Shown here one piece after another: positions 44,831 through 58,104 of a stretch of DNA of 64,000 nt. The notes under the pieces are model-generated. The model made no database searches and was not told the origin of the DNA. It saw only the letters and a program-made list of their open reading frames with translations. The position numbers were made by a program, and so were the translations under genes. This DNA is from Kocuria carniphila. Its GTDB lineage: Bacteria; Actinomycetota; Actinomycetes; Actinomycetales; Micrococcaceae. The stretch is from assembly GCF_004136555.1 (NCBI RefSeq), contig NZ_NOIT01000015.1, positions 42,173-106,172 on the forward strand, read 5' to 3'. The first letter of the stretch is position 1, and each line of letters starts with the position of its first letter.

Positions 44831-44852
44831 GTCAGCGCCCGCGGGCACTGAC
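44831..44852 (+). other. Hairpin between rplJ and rplL
   Basis: Near-palindrome GTCAGCGCCC/GGGCACTGAC with one mismatch, 28 bases before rplL. It could be a processing site or a stem that raises rplL expression, since L7/L12 is needed in several copies per ribosome. Confidence 0.5.
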
Positions 44853-44879
44853 AACCACGTAAAAGAAGGAGCCAACACC

Positions 44880-45266
44880 ATGGCTAAGCTGACCACCGAA
44901 GAATTGATCGAGGCTTTCAAGGAGCTCTCCCTCATCGAGCTGTCCGAGTTCGTCAAGGCCTTCGAAGAGACCTTCGACGTAACCGCTGCTGCCCCCGTGG
45001 CCGTGGCTGGTGGCGCTCCCGCCGCCGGCGGCGAAGCTGCTGCTGAGGAAGAGAAGACCGAGTTCGACGTCATCCTCGAAGCTGCAGGCGACAAGAAGAT
45101 CCAGGTCATCAAGGAAGTTCGTGCCTTGACCTCCCTGGGCCTGAAGGAAGCCAAGGACCTCGTGGACGGCGCTCCCAAGCCCGTTCTGGAAGGTGCCAAC
45201 AAGGAAGCCGCAGACAAGGCCAAGGAATCCCTCGAGGCTGCTGGCGCTACCGTCACCGTCAAGTAA
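44880..45266 (+). CDS. rplL: Ribosomal protein L7/L12
   Basis: A 128-residue L7/L12: N-terminal dimer domain ([24 protein letters not shown]), Ala/Gly-rich hinge ([18 protein letters not shown]) and C-terminal factor-binding domain ([25 protein letters not shown]). AAGAAGGAG precedes the ATG. Confidence 0.98.
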   Translation: MAKLTTEELIEAFKELSLIELSEFVKAFEETFDVTAAAPVAVAGGAPAAGGEAAAEEEKTEFDVILEAAGDKKIQVIKEVRALTSLGLKEAKDLVDGAPKPVLEGANKEAADKAKESLEAAGATVTVK

Positions 45267-45339
45267 TTCCCCGCGCTTCGAGCGCAGGTACGGCCGCGTA
45301 GCCTGACCCGCAAGGGCAGGTGGCGGTACTGCTACTTCG

Positions 45340-45373
45340 CAAAGCCCTGCACTGTTTTCGGTGCGGGGCTTTG
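45340..45373 (+). terminator. Terminator after rplL
   Basis: A 13-bp stem (CAAAGCCCTGCAC against GTGCGGGGCTTTG, one G-U pair) with loop TGTTTTCG. Confidence 0.8.
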
Positions 45374-45423
45374 TGCTGCCCGGGGTTGTGCGAAACTAGG
45401 ACTGACCATCTTGGCCGTCACAG

Positions 45424-45643
45424 TGCGGCGGGAGAGCATGGCGGGTGCGTAAGCATCGCGCCATCGCCGAAGGAGCAAACCCTCCCCGGGAATCTCTCAG
45501 GCACCCGTACCGCCGCACCAGGCCACTCTGAAGAGCTCGTCCCTGGCATGACGCCGCGGCCGAGCACCGACGGGGCAGGTCGGTGATCGCGGATATCCGC
45601 GGCCACCGGCGAAATCTCTCAGGTTGATGTACAGAGCGGGGAG
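45424..45643 (+). promoter_or_regulatory. Tandem glycine riboswitch upstream of gcvP
   Basis: Two adjacent glycine aptamers. The first has GCGGGAGAG, ATCGCCGAAGGAGCAA and AATCTCTCAGGCA; the second has CTGAAGAG, GCACCGACGGGGCA, AAATCTCTCAGG and closes with ACAGAGCGGGG. Glycine binding would turn on gcvP-gcvT. No intrinsic terminator is obvious between the second aptamer and the start, so control may be at translation: AGGAGACC lies just before the ATG. The riboswitch and rplL terminator account for the 426-base gene-free gap. Confidence 0.92.
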
Positions 45644-45692
45644 GAACTCACCGGGACTTAGCACGCCCTCAAGTAACCCAGGAGACCCTCAC

Positions 45693-48589
<2,897 letters not shown>

Positions 48590-48590
<1 letters not shown>

Positions 48591-49735
48591 TGAGCGAGAA
48601 GAAAACTGCCCTGTACGCGGCCCACGAGGAACTGGGCGCCCGGTTCACCGACTTCGGCGGCTGGTCCATGCCCGTGCGCTACGCGAGTGACACCGCTGAG
48701 CACCACGCGGTGCGCCGCGGTGCCGGAATCTTCGATCTGTCCCACATGGGTGAGGTGGAGGTTTCCGGTCCGCAGGCCGGGGCGTTCCTGGACTTCGCGC
48801 TGGTGGGCGTGCTGTCCGCGATCTCCGTGGGCCGCGCCAAGTACTCGGTGATCGTGGACGCGGCCGGCCGGGTGCTCGACGACCTGATCACCTACCGGCT
48901 CGAGGAGAACCGCTACCTGGTGGTCCCCAACGCGGGCAACCAGGAAGTGGTCGCGCGTGAGCTGACCGCTCGCGCCGAGGGTTTTGACGTCGTTGTGACC
49001 GACCAGGGTGCCGAGACCTCCTTGATCGCCGTGCAGGGTCCCCGCGCTCTCGAGGTGCTCAAGGCCACGGACCTGGACCCGAGCGACGTCGTCGAAAATC
49101 TCAAGTACTACGCCGCCGCTCACGCTCGCTGTGCGGGCGTGGAGGTTCTGGCGGCTCGAACCGGTTACACCGGCGAGGACGGTTTCGAGCTGTACTGCAG
49201 CAACCAGGACGCCCCGGCGCTGTGGTCCGCGCTCCTGAAGACTGCGAAGAAGCTGTCCACCGAGGACGCTCCCGTGTCTGCGGCCGGACTGGCCGCGCGT
49301 GACTCGCTGCGGCTCGAGGCCGGTATGCCGCTGTACGGACACGAACTGTCGACCGAGATCACCCCGGCCGAGGCCGGCCTGGGCAAACTCGTGGAGATCG
49401 CGCTGCGCAAGAAGGGTGAAGCGGGCACGGACACGGTAGGCCGTGAGGCGCTGGCGGCCGTGGTCGAGTCCGATCCCGAGCGCACCCTGGTGGGTCTGGA
49501 AGGTGTGGGCCGCAAGCCCATTCGCGCCGACTACACCGTGGTCTCGGGCGGGGAGACGGTGGGGGTTGTCACCAGTGGACTGCCCTCGCCAACGCTGGGC
49601 AAGCCCATTGCCATGGCCCTTGTGGCCACGGACGCGCTGGGCCGGATCGCCGACGGCGACGTGAGCGTTCAAGACGCCCGCGGCCGTGACATTGAGGTCA
49701 AGCAGACCGACTTGCCGTTCTACAAGCGCGGCTGA
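48590..49735 (+). CDS. gcvT: Glycine cleavage T-protein (aminomethyltransferase)
   Basis: A 381-residue T-protein (FTDFGGWSMPVRYASDTAEHHAVR; GIFDLSHMGEVEVSG; ARTGYTGEDGFELYC; ARDSLRLEAGMPLYGHE). It releases ammonia and makes methylenetetrahydrofolate. ATG overlaps the gcvP stop (TGATG), with GGAGGAG upstream inside gcvP. Confidence 0.97.
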
Positions 49736-49775
49736 CCAGCGCTTCAGACGTTCCGTTCAGCAAACGCTGTCACGA

Positions 49776-49815
49776 CAACGGGCCGGATACCTCGTTCGAG
49801 GTATCCGGCCCGTTG
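49776..49815. terminator. Long inverted-repeat terminator after gcvT
   Basis: Nineteen-base perfect arms (CAACGGGCCGGATACCTCG and its complement) with a 2-nt centre, between convergent gcvT and the CDGSH gene; no T-run. Confidence 0.75.
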
Positions 49816-49904
49816 AGTCCTTCGAGGTCAGTGCTGGTTTCGGAAGGCACGCTCTTGGCGTGTCGATGTCTACCGGAACGCGGGAGCTTTCGGGCTCGGT
49901 TTGG

Positions 49905-50294
49905 TCAGTCCCGGTCCTTGCGCGGCATGAAGGCGCGAACCTTGGCCAGCTTGTGGGAACCGTCGCAGTGCGGGGCGATGCTGGTCATCCCACACCGGCA
50001 CAGGGCAATGACCTTGCGTTCGGGCGGTAGCGGTTCCGCACCGGGCTCCGCAGCCATCAGGAAATCCCCGCGCACCAACAGGGGACCCTTGGGGCATACG
50101 GTGATCACGGGCGATTCGGCGGAGCCGGGCGCCGGCCGGGGTTCCGCAGAAGCATCGGTCTCGGACAGCTCCGTTGCATCCCTGAGATCGTTCTGCGTGC
50201 GGGACAGTGGTTGCGACTCGCGGGGGACGGAACGATCGGGCAGCGCCCCCTCGTTGTGGGGGTGCGGCATGTCGTCGGTCCTGTCCGCGCTCAT
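49905..50294 (-). CDS. CDGSH-type [2Fe-2S] protein
   Basis: A 129-residue protein. The C-terminal ~60 residues hold one CDGSH domain: C99-R-C101, then C110-D-G-S-H114, the 3Cys-1His ligand set of a [2Fe-2S] cluster. Before it, ITVCPKGPLLVRGDF is the typical strand of bacterial CDGSH proteins. About 60 N-terminal residues are polar and probably disordered. No membrane anchor. Start ATG overlaps the stop of the upstream HDO-like gene by 4 bases (ATGA), so both are made together; it may carry electrons for that enzyme, which is inference. Confidence 0.9.
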   Translation of the reverse strand: MSADRTDDMPHPHNEGALPDRSVPRESQPLSRTQNDLRDATELSETDASAEPRPAPGSAESPVITVCPKGPLLVRGDFLMAAEPGAEPLPPERKVIALCRCGMTSIAPHCDGSHKLAKVRAFMPRKDRD

Positions 50295-51340
50295 ACCCGG
50301 GGTTCCGGGGTGAGCAGCGAAGACCGGCCCGAGGACCATGCCTCCAGCATGTGATCACCCGCGCGTCCGTCCACGTAGAGGCACGCGGCGGCCCCGAAGA
50401 AGATATCCTCGGTCAGCTGAGGTTCGTCATCGACGAGGTTGCCCACGAGGTCTCGGGCGGCCAACTGTTCGTGCACGGCGTCGGCCTCGACGTGTTCGTC
50501 GAAGTACCAGGTGACGTCCTGGCCGTAGCCACGCTTGCGGAACGCGTTGCCGTAGTGCTTGTTGGGGATCGTCGAAGTCATTTCGAAGGCCGCAAGGTGC
50601 CCCACATTGGCCCCGCGCAAGCGGCGGTGGAGACCGAACATGCTGATGAGGTTGGTCGAGGCCAAGGTGCTCGCCGGTACCACGTCCAAATAGACATCAG
50701 GGGTGTCGTCCAAGCCGAAGTTGCGCATGGTGCGGGCAAAGATTTCCGAGTGCACCTTGTCCGGGTGACCGCCACCGTATTCGTCGGCCTGGATCTCGAC
50801 CATGGCAGCCTTGGCGCGTCCCTGGAGCTTGGGGATGGACCACGTGTGCGGATCCGCCTCGCGCAGCGTGTAGATGGAACGCTGAATCAGGAACTCCCGA
50901 AGCAAGTCCTCGGTGGCGTTCTTGGCCAGCCACATGGCGGTGCCCGGCTTGGCGGCAGGTTGAGTCATCTCGAAAAGCATTTCCGCGGCGGCCTTGCCGT
51001 CACGGGGGAGCGGGGAGGGTAGTTCGACCTCGGCTCGCAGTTGTGCTTCGAAGCGTTCCTCGATGGATGAGCGAATACGGATCAGGTCCGGGTCCCACTC
51101 CCATTCGCCGCGCACGAACTCGGCCGGGCCGTAGTGCAGCAGGTACAGCAGGAAGAGGGAGAGCTGAAGGTCTTCGTCGGTCTTGATGTCGTGGCACTCG
51201 TCCAGCGCCCGTTCGACTGCGGCACCCAGTTCGAGCTTCGCTTCGGGGGATGGGTGCCCGTTGGTCAATAGGGCGATCAGCGCCGAGCTCGCAAGCCCTC
51301 GGGCAGTGGGGGCCTCGGTTCTTTCCTTGAGTGTGGTCAC
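50291..51340 (-). CDS. Haem-oxygenase-like iron-containing redox enzyme (HDO superfamily)
   Basis: A 349-residue helical protein of the family usually named iron-containing redox enzyme (Haem_oxygenase_2-like). Likely metal ligands lie in AMVEIQADEYGGGHPDKVHSEIF (Glu and His) and in WYFDEHVEADAVHEQLAARD (E-H-x-E-x-D-x-x-H), the pattern of HDO diiron oxidases. Known members oxidise or cleave amino- or fatty-acid substrates; this one's substrate is unknown. GTG at 51340 or TTG at 51349 could start it; neither has a strong ribosome site. Coupled to the CDGSH gene. Confidence 0.85.
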   Translation of the reverse strand: MTTLKERTEAPTARGLASSALIALLTNGHPSPEAKLELGAAVERALDECHDIKTDEDLQLSLFLLYLLHYGPAEFVRGEWEWDPDLIRIRSSIEERFEAQLRAEVELPSPLPRDGKAAAEMLFEMTQPAAKPGTAMWLAKNATEDLLREFLIQRSIYTLREADPHTWSIPKLQGRAKAAMVEIQADEYGGGHPDKVHSEIFARTMRNFGLDDTPDVYLDVVPASTLASTNLISMFGLHRRLRGANVGHLAAFEMTSTIPNKHYGNAFRKRGYGQDVTWYFDEHVEADAVHEQLAARDLVGNLVDDEPQLTEDIFFGAAACLYVDGRAGDHMLEAWSSGRSSLLTPEPRV

Positions 51341-51410
51341 CGGTCTCAACTTTCTGTCACTCGCAGCATCCTGCGTGTATACATGGACCCAACAGTGTGG
51401 CCCACCATGC

Positions 51411-51439
51411 GTGACACCGCAGAGGACGGACCGTAATCT
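51411..51439 (+). promoter_or_regulatory. Candidate promoter of the MBL-fold gene
   Basis: GTGACA (51411-51416) and TAATCT (51434-51439) with a 17-base spacer, about 100 bases before the GTG start. Confidence 0.45.
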
Positions 51440-51548
51440 ACTATAAGGCGGCTTAGCTTGGGTGGGTCGTCCACTACCAGTATGTGGTCCGAACCTTGTT
51501 CCGGGCGAGTATGCCCGTTCATGGGTTACGGGCTGGGAGGGAAGAAAC

Positions 51549-52292
51549 GTGTTCCTGAAGAATGTGGCCCCCGGAATCCATTTGATCCAGAGTCATAACG
51601 TCAACTGCTATCTGCTCGAGGACGATCAGGGACTCACCCTGGTGGACGCGGGTCTTCCGAGGGTCTGGAACGAACTGGGGCATGCGATCCGTGAACTCGG
51701 GCGAGCACCCGCAGACCTCAAGGCATTAGTGCTGACACACGCCCATTTCGACCACGTGGGAGTGGCCGCCAAACTCGTTGAGCGTCTCGATATTCCGGTG
51801 TATGCCCACCACCAGGATGTAACCCTGGCCGCGCACCCCTACCGTTACGCGCATGAGAATCCGGCCGCGGCGTATCCCTTGCGACACCCTCGGGCCATCC
51901 CGGTGCTGCTGTCCATGGTGTTCGGGGGCGCGGCAGCGGTGAAGGGGGTGACGGTCTCACAGCCGCTCGAAGCGGGGCAGGAGGTTCCTGTTCCGGGGCG
52001 TCTCAGGGTGGTCCTCTCTGCCGGCCACACGTACGGGCACTGCGCCCTGCACATGCCCCAATCCGACGCGCTGATTACCGGTGACGCGCTCGTCACGCTG
52101 GATCCGTACACTGCGCTCACCGGGCCTCGAATTGTGGCAAAGGCGGCGACCGCGGACAGCGCCATGGCCATGGAATCACTGCGCGCCTTGGCGCAGACCG
52201 GCGCCACGGTGGTGCTTCCGGGGCATGGGGACCCGTGGCTGCGAGGGGTTGAGCAGGCGGCCGATGAGGCGCGCCGCAGGGGAGTTGCTTAG
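51549..52292 (+). CDS. MBL-fold metallo-hydrolase
   Basis: A 247-residue metallo-beta-lactamase-fold hydrolase. The metal motif is LVLTHAHFDHVG (HxHxDH); further ligands are in LSAGHTYGHCALH and ITGDALVTLDP, and the final His in VVLPGHGDPW. This set fits the glyoxalase II-like/general hydrolase group; the substrate is unknown. GTG at 51549 follows GGGAGGGAAG; the frame is open to 51462. It is divergent from the HDO-CDGSH pair. Confidence 0.9.
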   Translation: MFLKNVAPGIHLIQSHNVNCYLLEDDQGLTLVDAGLPRVWNELGHAIRELGRAPADLKALVLTHAHFDHVGVAAKLVERLDIPVYAHHQDVTLAAHPYRYAHENPAAAYPLRHPRAIPVLLSMVFGGAAAVKGVTVSQPLEAGQEVPVPGRLRVVLSAGHTYGHCALHMPQSDALITGDALVTLDPYTALTGPRIVAKAATADSAMAMESLRALAQTGATVVLPGHGDPWLRGVEQAADEARRRGVA

Positions 52293-52499
52293 CGGCCGGG
52301 TGAACCGGACGTGGCCAGGACGGTGGTCTGCATGATGGTAGTTAATGGGCGAATCATTAAAGCAGCAAGAAACTAATGAGTAGGCATACCATTTGCGATG
52401 GCCACCGCGTAGCGTGGACTGACACGGGCCCCTTCTCGTCTCATCGTCTCGGAGAAGTCGCTCCTGCACCAGAGCTGAACCGCTCGGTTAGGACATGTC

Positions 52500-54224
52500 A
52501 TGGCCATCCACGCGTACACGGCAACCGAACGCCGCCAGCGAGTCGAAGCACCCGCGGTGCCCCGGTCCAAGGGCCGGATGATCGTCGGCTGGCTCACCTC
52601 GACCGATCACAAGACGATCGGATACATGTATCTGATCTCGTCATTCGCCTTCTTCTGTGTGGGCGGTGTGATGGCACTGTTGATCCGCGCCGAACTCTTC
52701 GATCCCGGTCTGCAGATCCTGGAGACCAAGGAGCAGTACAACCAGCTGTTCACCATGCACGGCACCTTGATGTTGCTGATGTTCGGAACACCGCTGTTCA
52801 TCGGCTTCGCCAACGTGTTGGTGCCCATTCAACTCGGCTCCCCTGATGTCGCGTTCCCCCGGCTCAACGCGCTAGCGTTCTGGTTCTTCCTGTTCGGGTC
52901 CCTCGTGGCAATGGCCGGGTTCGTCACTCCGCAGGGTGCGGCGTCCTTCGGATGGTTTGCGTACGCCCCGCTCAATGACACGACCTTCAGCCCTGGTGTG
53001 GGTGGAGACCTGTGGTTATTCGGGCTGGCACTGCAGGGCTTCGGCACCATCTTGGGCGGCGTCAACTTCATCACCACGATCCTCTGCATGCGCGCTCCTG
53101 GGATGACCATGTGGCGCATGCCCATCTTCACGTGGAACATCCTGCTGACGTCCATGCTCGTGATCATGGCGTTCCCACCGCTCGCCGCCGCGCTGTTTGC
53201 GCTGGGTATGGACCGGCGCATGGGAGGACACATCTTCGATCCGGAGAACGGCGGCGCCATCCTGTGGCAACACTTGTTCTGGTTCTTCGGTCACCCCGAG
53301 GTGTACATCATCGCCCTGCCGTTCTTCGGCATCGTGTCCGAAATCATTCCGGTCTTCTCCCGGAAACCGATTTTCGGGTACAAGGGTCTGGTCTTCGCGA
53401 CCATCGCGATCGCCGCGCTGTCCATCACGGTGTGGGCCCACCACATGTTCGTCACCGGAGCGGTGGCGCTGAGTTTCTTCGCGTTCATGTCCATGATGAT
53501 TGCGGTGCCAACCGGTGTGAAGTTCTTCAATTGGATCGGCACGATGTGGCAAGGCTCGGTGACGTTCGAGACGCCCATGCTGTGGGCCCTCGGTTTCCTC
53601 TTCACGTTCCTCTTCGGAGGGCTCACGGGCATCATCCTGGCCACGCCCGCCCTGGATTTTCACGTATCTGACACGTACTTCGTGGTCGCGCACTTCCACT
53701 ACGTGGTGTTCGGCACCGTGGTGTTCTCCATGTTCGCTGGCTTTTACTTCTGGTGGCCCAAGTTCACCGGCAAGATGCTCAACGAGCGGCTGGGTAAGGT
53801 CCACTTCTGGATGCTGTTCATCGGCTTCCACATGACCTTCCTCATCCAGCACTGGGTGGGGGTCAGTGGTATGCCCCGCAGGTACGCGGACTACCTGCCG
53901 GAGGACGGGTTCACGTGGATGAATCAACTCTCGACCGCCGGAGCCATGCTGTTGGGGCTGTCCATGATTCCGTTCTTCTGGAACGTGTACGTCACCCACC
54001 GGCACGCCAAGAAAGTGGAGGTGGACGACCCTTGGGGCTTCGGCTGTTCGTTGGAATGGGCCACGTCCTGCCCGCCACCGCGCCACAACTTTGCATCCTT
54101 GCCCCGCATTCGCTCCGAACGGCCCGCCCTGGATTTACATCATCCGGAGTTGGCGGCCTTTGCCAGTCAACAGTTCGACGCCGGGAAACCGGTGGCCGGG
54201 GGTGTCGGAACACGCGGCAGTTGA
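52500..54224 (+). CDS. ctaD: Cytochrome c oxidase subunit I, solitary copy
   Basis: A 574-residue haem-copper oxidase subunit I with 12 membrane helices. Low-spin haem ligand His in [14 protein letters not shown]; CuB and cross-linked residues in [17 protein letters not shown] (His-x3-Tyr); the HH pair in [12 protein letters not shown]; haem ligands in [11 protein letters not shown]. It is the aa3 type. No ctaC, ctaE or assembly genes are adjacent, so it is an extra or detached copy. ~200 bases of unassigned, rather AT-rich DNA precede it. The C-terminus ends in a ~60-residue non-membrane tail. Confidence 0.95.
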   Translation: MAIHAYTATERRQRVEAPAVPRSKGRMIVGWLTSTDHKTIGYMYLISSFAFFCVGGVMALLIRAELFDPGLQILETKEQYNQLFTMHGTLMLLMFGTPLFIGFANVLVPIQLGSPDVAFPRLNALAFWFFLFGSLVAMAGFVTPQGAASFGWFAYAPLNDTTFSPGVGGDLWLFGLALQGFGTILGGVNFITTILCMRAPGMTMWRMPIFTWNILLTSMLVIMAFPPLAAALFALGMDRRMGGHIFDPENGGAILWQHLFWFFGHPEVYIIALPFFGIVSEIIPVFSRKPIFGYKGLVFATIAIAALSITVWAHHMFVTGAVALSFFAFMSMMIAVPTGVKFFNWIGTMWQGSVTFETPMLWALGFLFTFLFGGLTGIILATPALDFHVSDTYFVVAHFHYVVFGTVVFSMFAGFYFWWPKFTGKMLNERLGKVHFWMLFIGFHMTFLIQHWVGVSGMPRRYADYLPEDGFTWMNQLSTAGAMLLGLSMIPFFWNVYVTHRHAKKVEVDDPWGFGCSLEWATSCPPPRHNFASLPRIRSERPALDLHHPELAAFASQQFDAGKPVAGGVGTRGS

Positions 54225-54530
54225 TGACCCCGGCCGCGAAACCCGGCCGAGCGGCGTCGTCGTCCTGGGTGGGGGTTCGGCACGGAAGGGGAGGTCGGAA
54301 ACCGGAGGGGCGGGGTATCTTACGACGAGTTGTCCCGTCCGTCCACTACGGGTCTGGACAAAGTGGAAAAAAAGTCCTAGACTGATAGCTTGCGTTGTCC
54401 CTTATACATGCGTGCCTTCATATAGCGGTGGGCGCCACCGGGGCGTGTTGCGCAATCAGCCAACACCGGCCCCCAATTCTCATCTCGGGAACCTCGCGAA
54501 TTCACTGCATGTCTGTGGAAGGATCACATC
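54225..54530. other. Gene-free interval before rpoB
   Basis: About 306 bases with no gene. It holds the rpoB promoter candidate and an untranslated leader of roughly 140 bases ending in AAGGATCAC before the TTG start. No strong terminator for ctaD was seen. Confidence 0.55.
54355..54383 (+). promoter_or_regulatory. Candidate rpoBC promoter
   Basis: TGGACA (54355-54360) and TAGACT (54378-54383) with a 17-base spacer containing an A8 tract; a strong sigma-70-type promoter by appearance. Confidence 0.65.
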
Positions 54531-57500
54531 TTGGTCGCCTCGAGCACCGATTCGAACGTCACCGCCAATCACCCCACGAGCGATAACATTCCTCGCCGAA
54601 TTTCCTTCGCAAAGATCCACGAGCCGCTGGACGTCCCCAACCTGCTTGCACTTCAGACGGACAGCTTTGACCGTCTGGTGGGCAACGAGCGTTGGCAGGC
54701 CCGTTTGGCACAGGCCCAGGAGACCGGCGAAACCGGCGTGGCCACCACGTCCGGCCTGTCGGACATCTTCGAAGAGATCTCCCCCATCGAGGACTTCCAG
54801 GGCACCATGTCCCTGTCGTTCTCCGAGCCGGAGTTCTACGACCCCAAATACACCATGGACGAGTGCAAGGACCGTGACGCCACCTATTCGGCGCCGCTGT
54901 ACGTCAAGGCCGAGTTCATGAACAACACCACCGGTGAGATCAAGCAGCAGACCGTGTTCATGGGCGATTTCCCGCTCATGACCGAAAAGGGAACCTTTGT
55001 GATCAATGGTTCCGAGCGCGTGGTCGTCTCTCAGCTGGTGCGTTCCCCCGGTGCTTACTTCGAAAAGGGCCAGGACCGCACCTCGGACAAGGACATCTTC
55101 TCCGCGAAGATCATCCCGTCCCGCGGCGCATGGTTCGAGCTCGAGATCGACAAGCGCGATCAGGTGGGCGTTCGCCTGGACCGCAAGCGTAAGCAGTCCG
55201 TGACCGTTCTGCTCAAGGCACTGGGCTGGACCGAATCCAAGATCCTCGAGGAGTTCGGCGAGTACGACTCGATCCGCGCAACCCTCGAGAAAGACACCAC
55301 CGAAACCCGCGAGGATGCCCTGCTGGACATCTACCGCAAGCTGCGTCCGGGAGAGCCGCCCACGGTTGATGCTGCCCAGTCCCTGCTGGACAACATGTAC
55401 TTCAACCCCAAGCGCTACGACTTGGCCAAGGTGGGTCGCTACAAGATCAACCGCAAGCTGGGTCTGGACAAGGCCTTCACGGATGCGGACGCTTCCGTGC
55501 TGTCCGTGGACGACATCGTGGCCATGATTCGTTACCTGGTCACCCTGCACGCCGGTGGCAGCACCATGGAGGGTGTCCGCGACGGGGAGCCGCGCGAAAT
55601 TCACGTTGACGTGGACGACATCGACCACTTCGGTAACCGTCGCATCCGCGCGGTGGGCGAGCTCATCGAGAACCAGATCCGCACGGGCCTGTCCCGTATG
55701 GAGCGCGTGGTTCGCGAGCGCATGACCACTCAGGACGTCGAGGCCATCACGCCCCAGACCCTGATCAACATCCGTCCCGTTGTTGCCGCCATCAAGGAGT
55801 TCTTCGGAACCTCCCAGCTGTCGCAGTTCATGGACCAGAACAACCCGCTGGCCGGTCTGACGCACAAGCGTCGCCTCTCCGCGCTGGGCCCGGGTGGTCT
55901 GTCCCGTGACCGCGCCGGCATGGAAGTCCGTGACGTGCACCCCTCGCACTACGGCCGGATGTGCCCGATTGAAACCCCTGAGGGTTCCAACATCGGTCTG
56001 ATCGGTTCGTTGGCGACCTACGCGCGCATCAACCCGTTCGGCTTCATCGAGACCCCTTACCGCAAGGTGGTCAACGGTGTGGTCACGGACGAGGTCAGCT
56101 ACTTGACCGCGGACGACGAGCGTGGCGTGACCATCGCGCAGGCCAACGCACCGTTGACCGAGGACGGTCACTTCGCCGAGGACGCCGTTCTGGCACGTGC
56201 CGCTGACGGTTCCGGTGAAGCCGTGCTGGTCGAGCCTTCGGACGTCGAGTTCATGGACGTGTCCCCGCGCCAGATGGTGTCGGTGGCCACCGCCCTGATT
56301 CCGTACCTCGAGCACGACGACGCCAACCGCGCGTTGATGGGTGCCAACATGCAGCGTCAGGCTGTGCCGCTGTTGGTCTCGGAAGCACCGCTGGTCGGTA
56401 CCGGTATGGAGCGCTACGCCGCTATGGACGCCGGCGACTCCGTTCTGGCCATCAAGCCGGGTGTGGTCGAAGAGGTCTCCGCCGATCAGGTGAAGGTTCT
56501 CAACGACGACGGCACCACCAAGCTCTACCCGATCAACAAGTTCGTTCGTTCGAACCCGGGTAACACCTACAACCAGCGCGTGATCGTCTCCGAGGGCGAG
56601 CGGATCGAGGACCGTACGGTCATCGCCGACGGCCCCTCGACCGACCAGGGCGAGCTGGCACTGGGTAAGAACCTGCTGGTTGCCTACATGTCCTGGGAAG
56701 GCCTCAACTACGAGGATGCGATCATCCTCTCCCAGCGCATGGTCTCCGAGGACGTTCTGACCTCGATTCACATCGAGGAGCACGAGATCGATGCCCGCGA
56801 CACCAAACTCGGTGCCGAGGAAATCACCCGTGACATCCCCAACGTGTCCGAGGAAGTGCTCTCCGCCCTGGACGAGCGCGGCATCATCCACATCGGTGCC
56901 GAGGTTCAGGCCGGTGACATCCTGGTGGGCAAGGTGACCCCCAAGGGTGAGACCGAGTTGACCCCGGAGGAGCGCCTGCTGCGCGCCATCTTCGGTGAGA
57001 AGTCCCGCGAAGTGCGTGACACCTCCCTGAAGGTGCCCCACGGCGAGTCCGGCACCGTGATCGGCGTCCGCGTGTTCGATCGCGACGACGAGGACGACGA
57101 CCTGCCCGCCGGCGTGAACCAGGTGGTTCGCGTGTACGTGGCCCAGAAGCGCAAGATCACCGACGGCGACAAGCTCGCCGGTCGTCACGGTAACAAGGGT
57201 GTGATCTCCAAGATCCTGCCCATGGAGGACATGCCGTTCCTTGCGGACGGTACCCCCGTTGACGTGATCCTGAACCCGCTGGGTGTGCCCGGCCGTATGA
57301 ACCTGGGCCAGGTGCTCGAGGTTCACACCGGTTGGCTCGCCAAGCAGGGCTGGAACATCGAAGGCAACCCCGAGTGGTTGGACCGCCTGTCCAACTTCCC
57401 CAAGAGCTCCGGCCCCACCAACGTGGCCACCCCGGTGTTCGACGGCGCCAGCGAGGACGAGATCTTCGACCTGTTGGATCACACCAACCCGACCCGCGAC

Positions 57501-58040
57501 GGCGATCGTCTGATCGACCGCAGCGGCAAGGCCCGGTTGTTCGACGGTCGTTCCGGCCAGCCGTTCCCGGACCCCGTGTCCGTCGGTTACCAGTACATCT
57601 TGAAGCTCCACCACTTGGTGGACGACAAGATCCACGCTCGTTCCACCGGTCCGTACTCCATGATCACCCAGCAGCCCCTGGGTGGTAAGGCTCAGTTCGG
57701 TGGTCAGCGCTTCGGTGAGATGGAGGTGTGGGCGCTGGAAGCGTACGGTGCCGCGTACACCCTCCAGGAACTGCTCACGGTGAAGTCCGACGACGTTCAC
57801 GGTCGCGTCAAGGTGTACGAAGCCATTGTCAAGGGCGAGAACATCCCCGAACCGGGTGTGCCCGAATCCTTCAAGGTGCTCATCAAGGAAATGCAGTCGT
57901 TGTGCCTGAACGTCGAGGTCCTCTCGGCGGACGGCAACGCAGTGGAAATGCGTGATTCCGAAGATGACAGCTTCCGTGCAGCCGACGAGCTCGGCATTGA
58001 CCTTTCGCACTCCGAGCCCAGCTCGGTCGAAGAGGTCTGA
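54531..58040 (+). CDS. rpoB: RNA polymerase beta subunit
   Basis: A 1169-residue beta subunit. The rifampicin region starts at residue 424 ([15 protein letters not shown], then [19 protein letters not shown]) and keeps the residues of rifampicin-sensitive polymerases (the D of MDQNN, H of THKRR, S of RLSALG). [23 protein letters not shown] lines the active site. The start is TTG at 54531 with AAGGAT seven bases before; the protein then begins MVASSTDSN. Confidence 0.98.
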   Translation: MVASSTDSNVTANHPTSDNIPRRISFAKIHEPLDVPNLLALQTDSFDRLVGNERWQARLAQAQETGETGVATTSGLSDIFEEISPIEDFQGTMSLSFSEPEFYDPKYTMDECKDRDATYSAPLYVKAEFMNNTTGEIKQQTVFMGDFPLMTEKGTFVINGSERVVVSQLVRSPGAYFEKGQDRTSDKDIFSAKIIPSRGAWFELEIDKRDQVGVRLDRKRKQSVTVLLKALGWTESKILEEFGEYDSIRATLEKDTTETREDALLDIYRKLRPGEPPTVDAAQSLLDNMYFNPKRYDLAKVGRYKINRKLGLDKAFTDADASVLSVDDIVAMIRYLVTLHAGGSTMEGVRDGEPREIHVDVDDIDHFGNRRIRAVGELIENQIRTGLSRMERVVRERMTTQDVEAITPQTLINIRPVVAAIKEFFGTSQLSQFMDQNNPLAGLTHKRRLSALGPGGLSRDRAGMEVRDVHPSHYGRMCPIETPEGSNIGLIGSLATYARINPFGFIETPYRKVVNGVVTDEVSYLTADDERGVTIAQANAPLTEDGHFAEDAVLARAADGSGEAVLVEPSDVEFMDVSPRQMVSVATALIPYLEHDDANRALMGANMQRQAVPLLVSEAPLVGTGMERYAAMDAGDSVLAIKPGVVEEVSADQVKVLNDDGTTKLYPINKFVRSNPGNTYNQRVIVSEGERIEDRTVIADGPSTDQGELALGKNLLVAYMSWEGLNYEDAIILSQRMVSEDVLTSIHIEEHEIDARDTKLGAEEITRDIPNVSEEVLSALDERGIIHIGAEVQAGDILVGKVTPKGETELTPEERLLRAIFGEKSREVRDTSLKVPHGESGTVIGVRVFDRDDEDDDLPAGVNQVVRVYVAQKRKITDGDKLAGRHGNKGVISKILPMEDMPFLADGTPVDVILNPLGVPGRMNLGQVLEVHTGWLAKQGWNIEGNPEWLDRLSNFPKSSGPTNVATPVFDGASEDEIFDLLDHTNPTRDGDRLIDRSGKARLFDGRSGQPFPDPVSVGYQYILKLHHLVDDKIHARSTGPYSMITQQPLGGKAQFGGQRFGEMEVWALEAYGAAYTLQELLTVKSDDVHGRVKVYEAIVKGENIPEPGVPESFKVLIKEMQSLCLNVEVLSADGNAVEMRDSEDDSFRAADELGIDLSHSEPSSVEEV

Positions 58041-58104
58041 TTCCCCACTCGTAACCGGTAAGCACGAACAACTTCAGGATTTTTAGAAAGAGGGACAGGA
58101 CCTT

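Noticed and set aside
54480..58010. 1176-residue open frame opposite rpoB
   Set aside because: Antisense to rpoB along its whole length; composition is that of a mirror frame with no domain.
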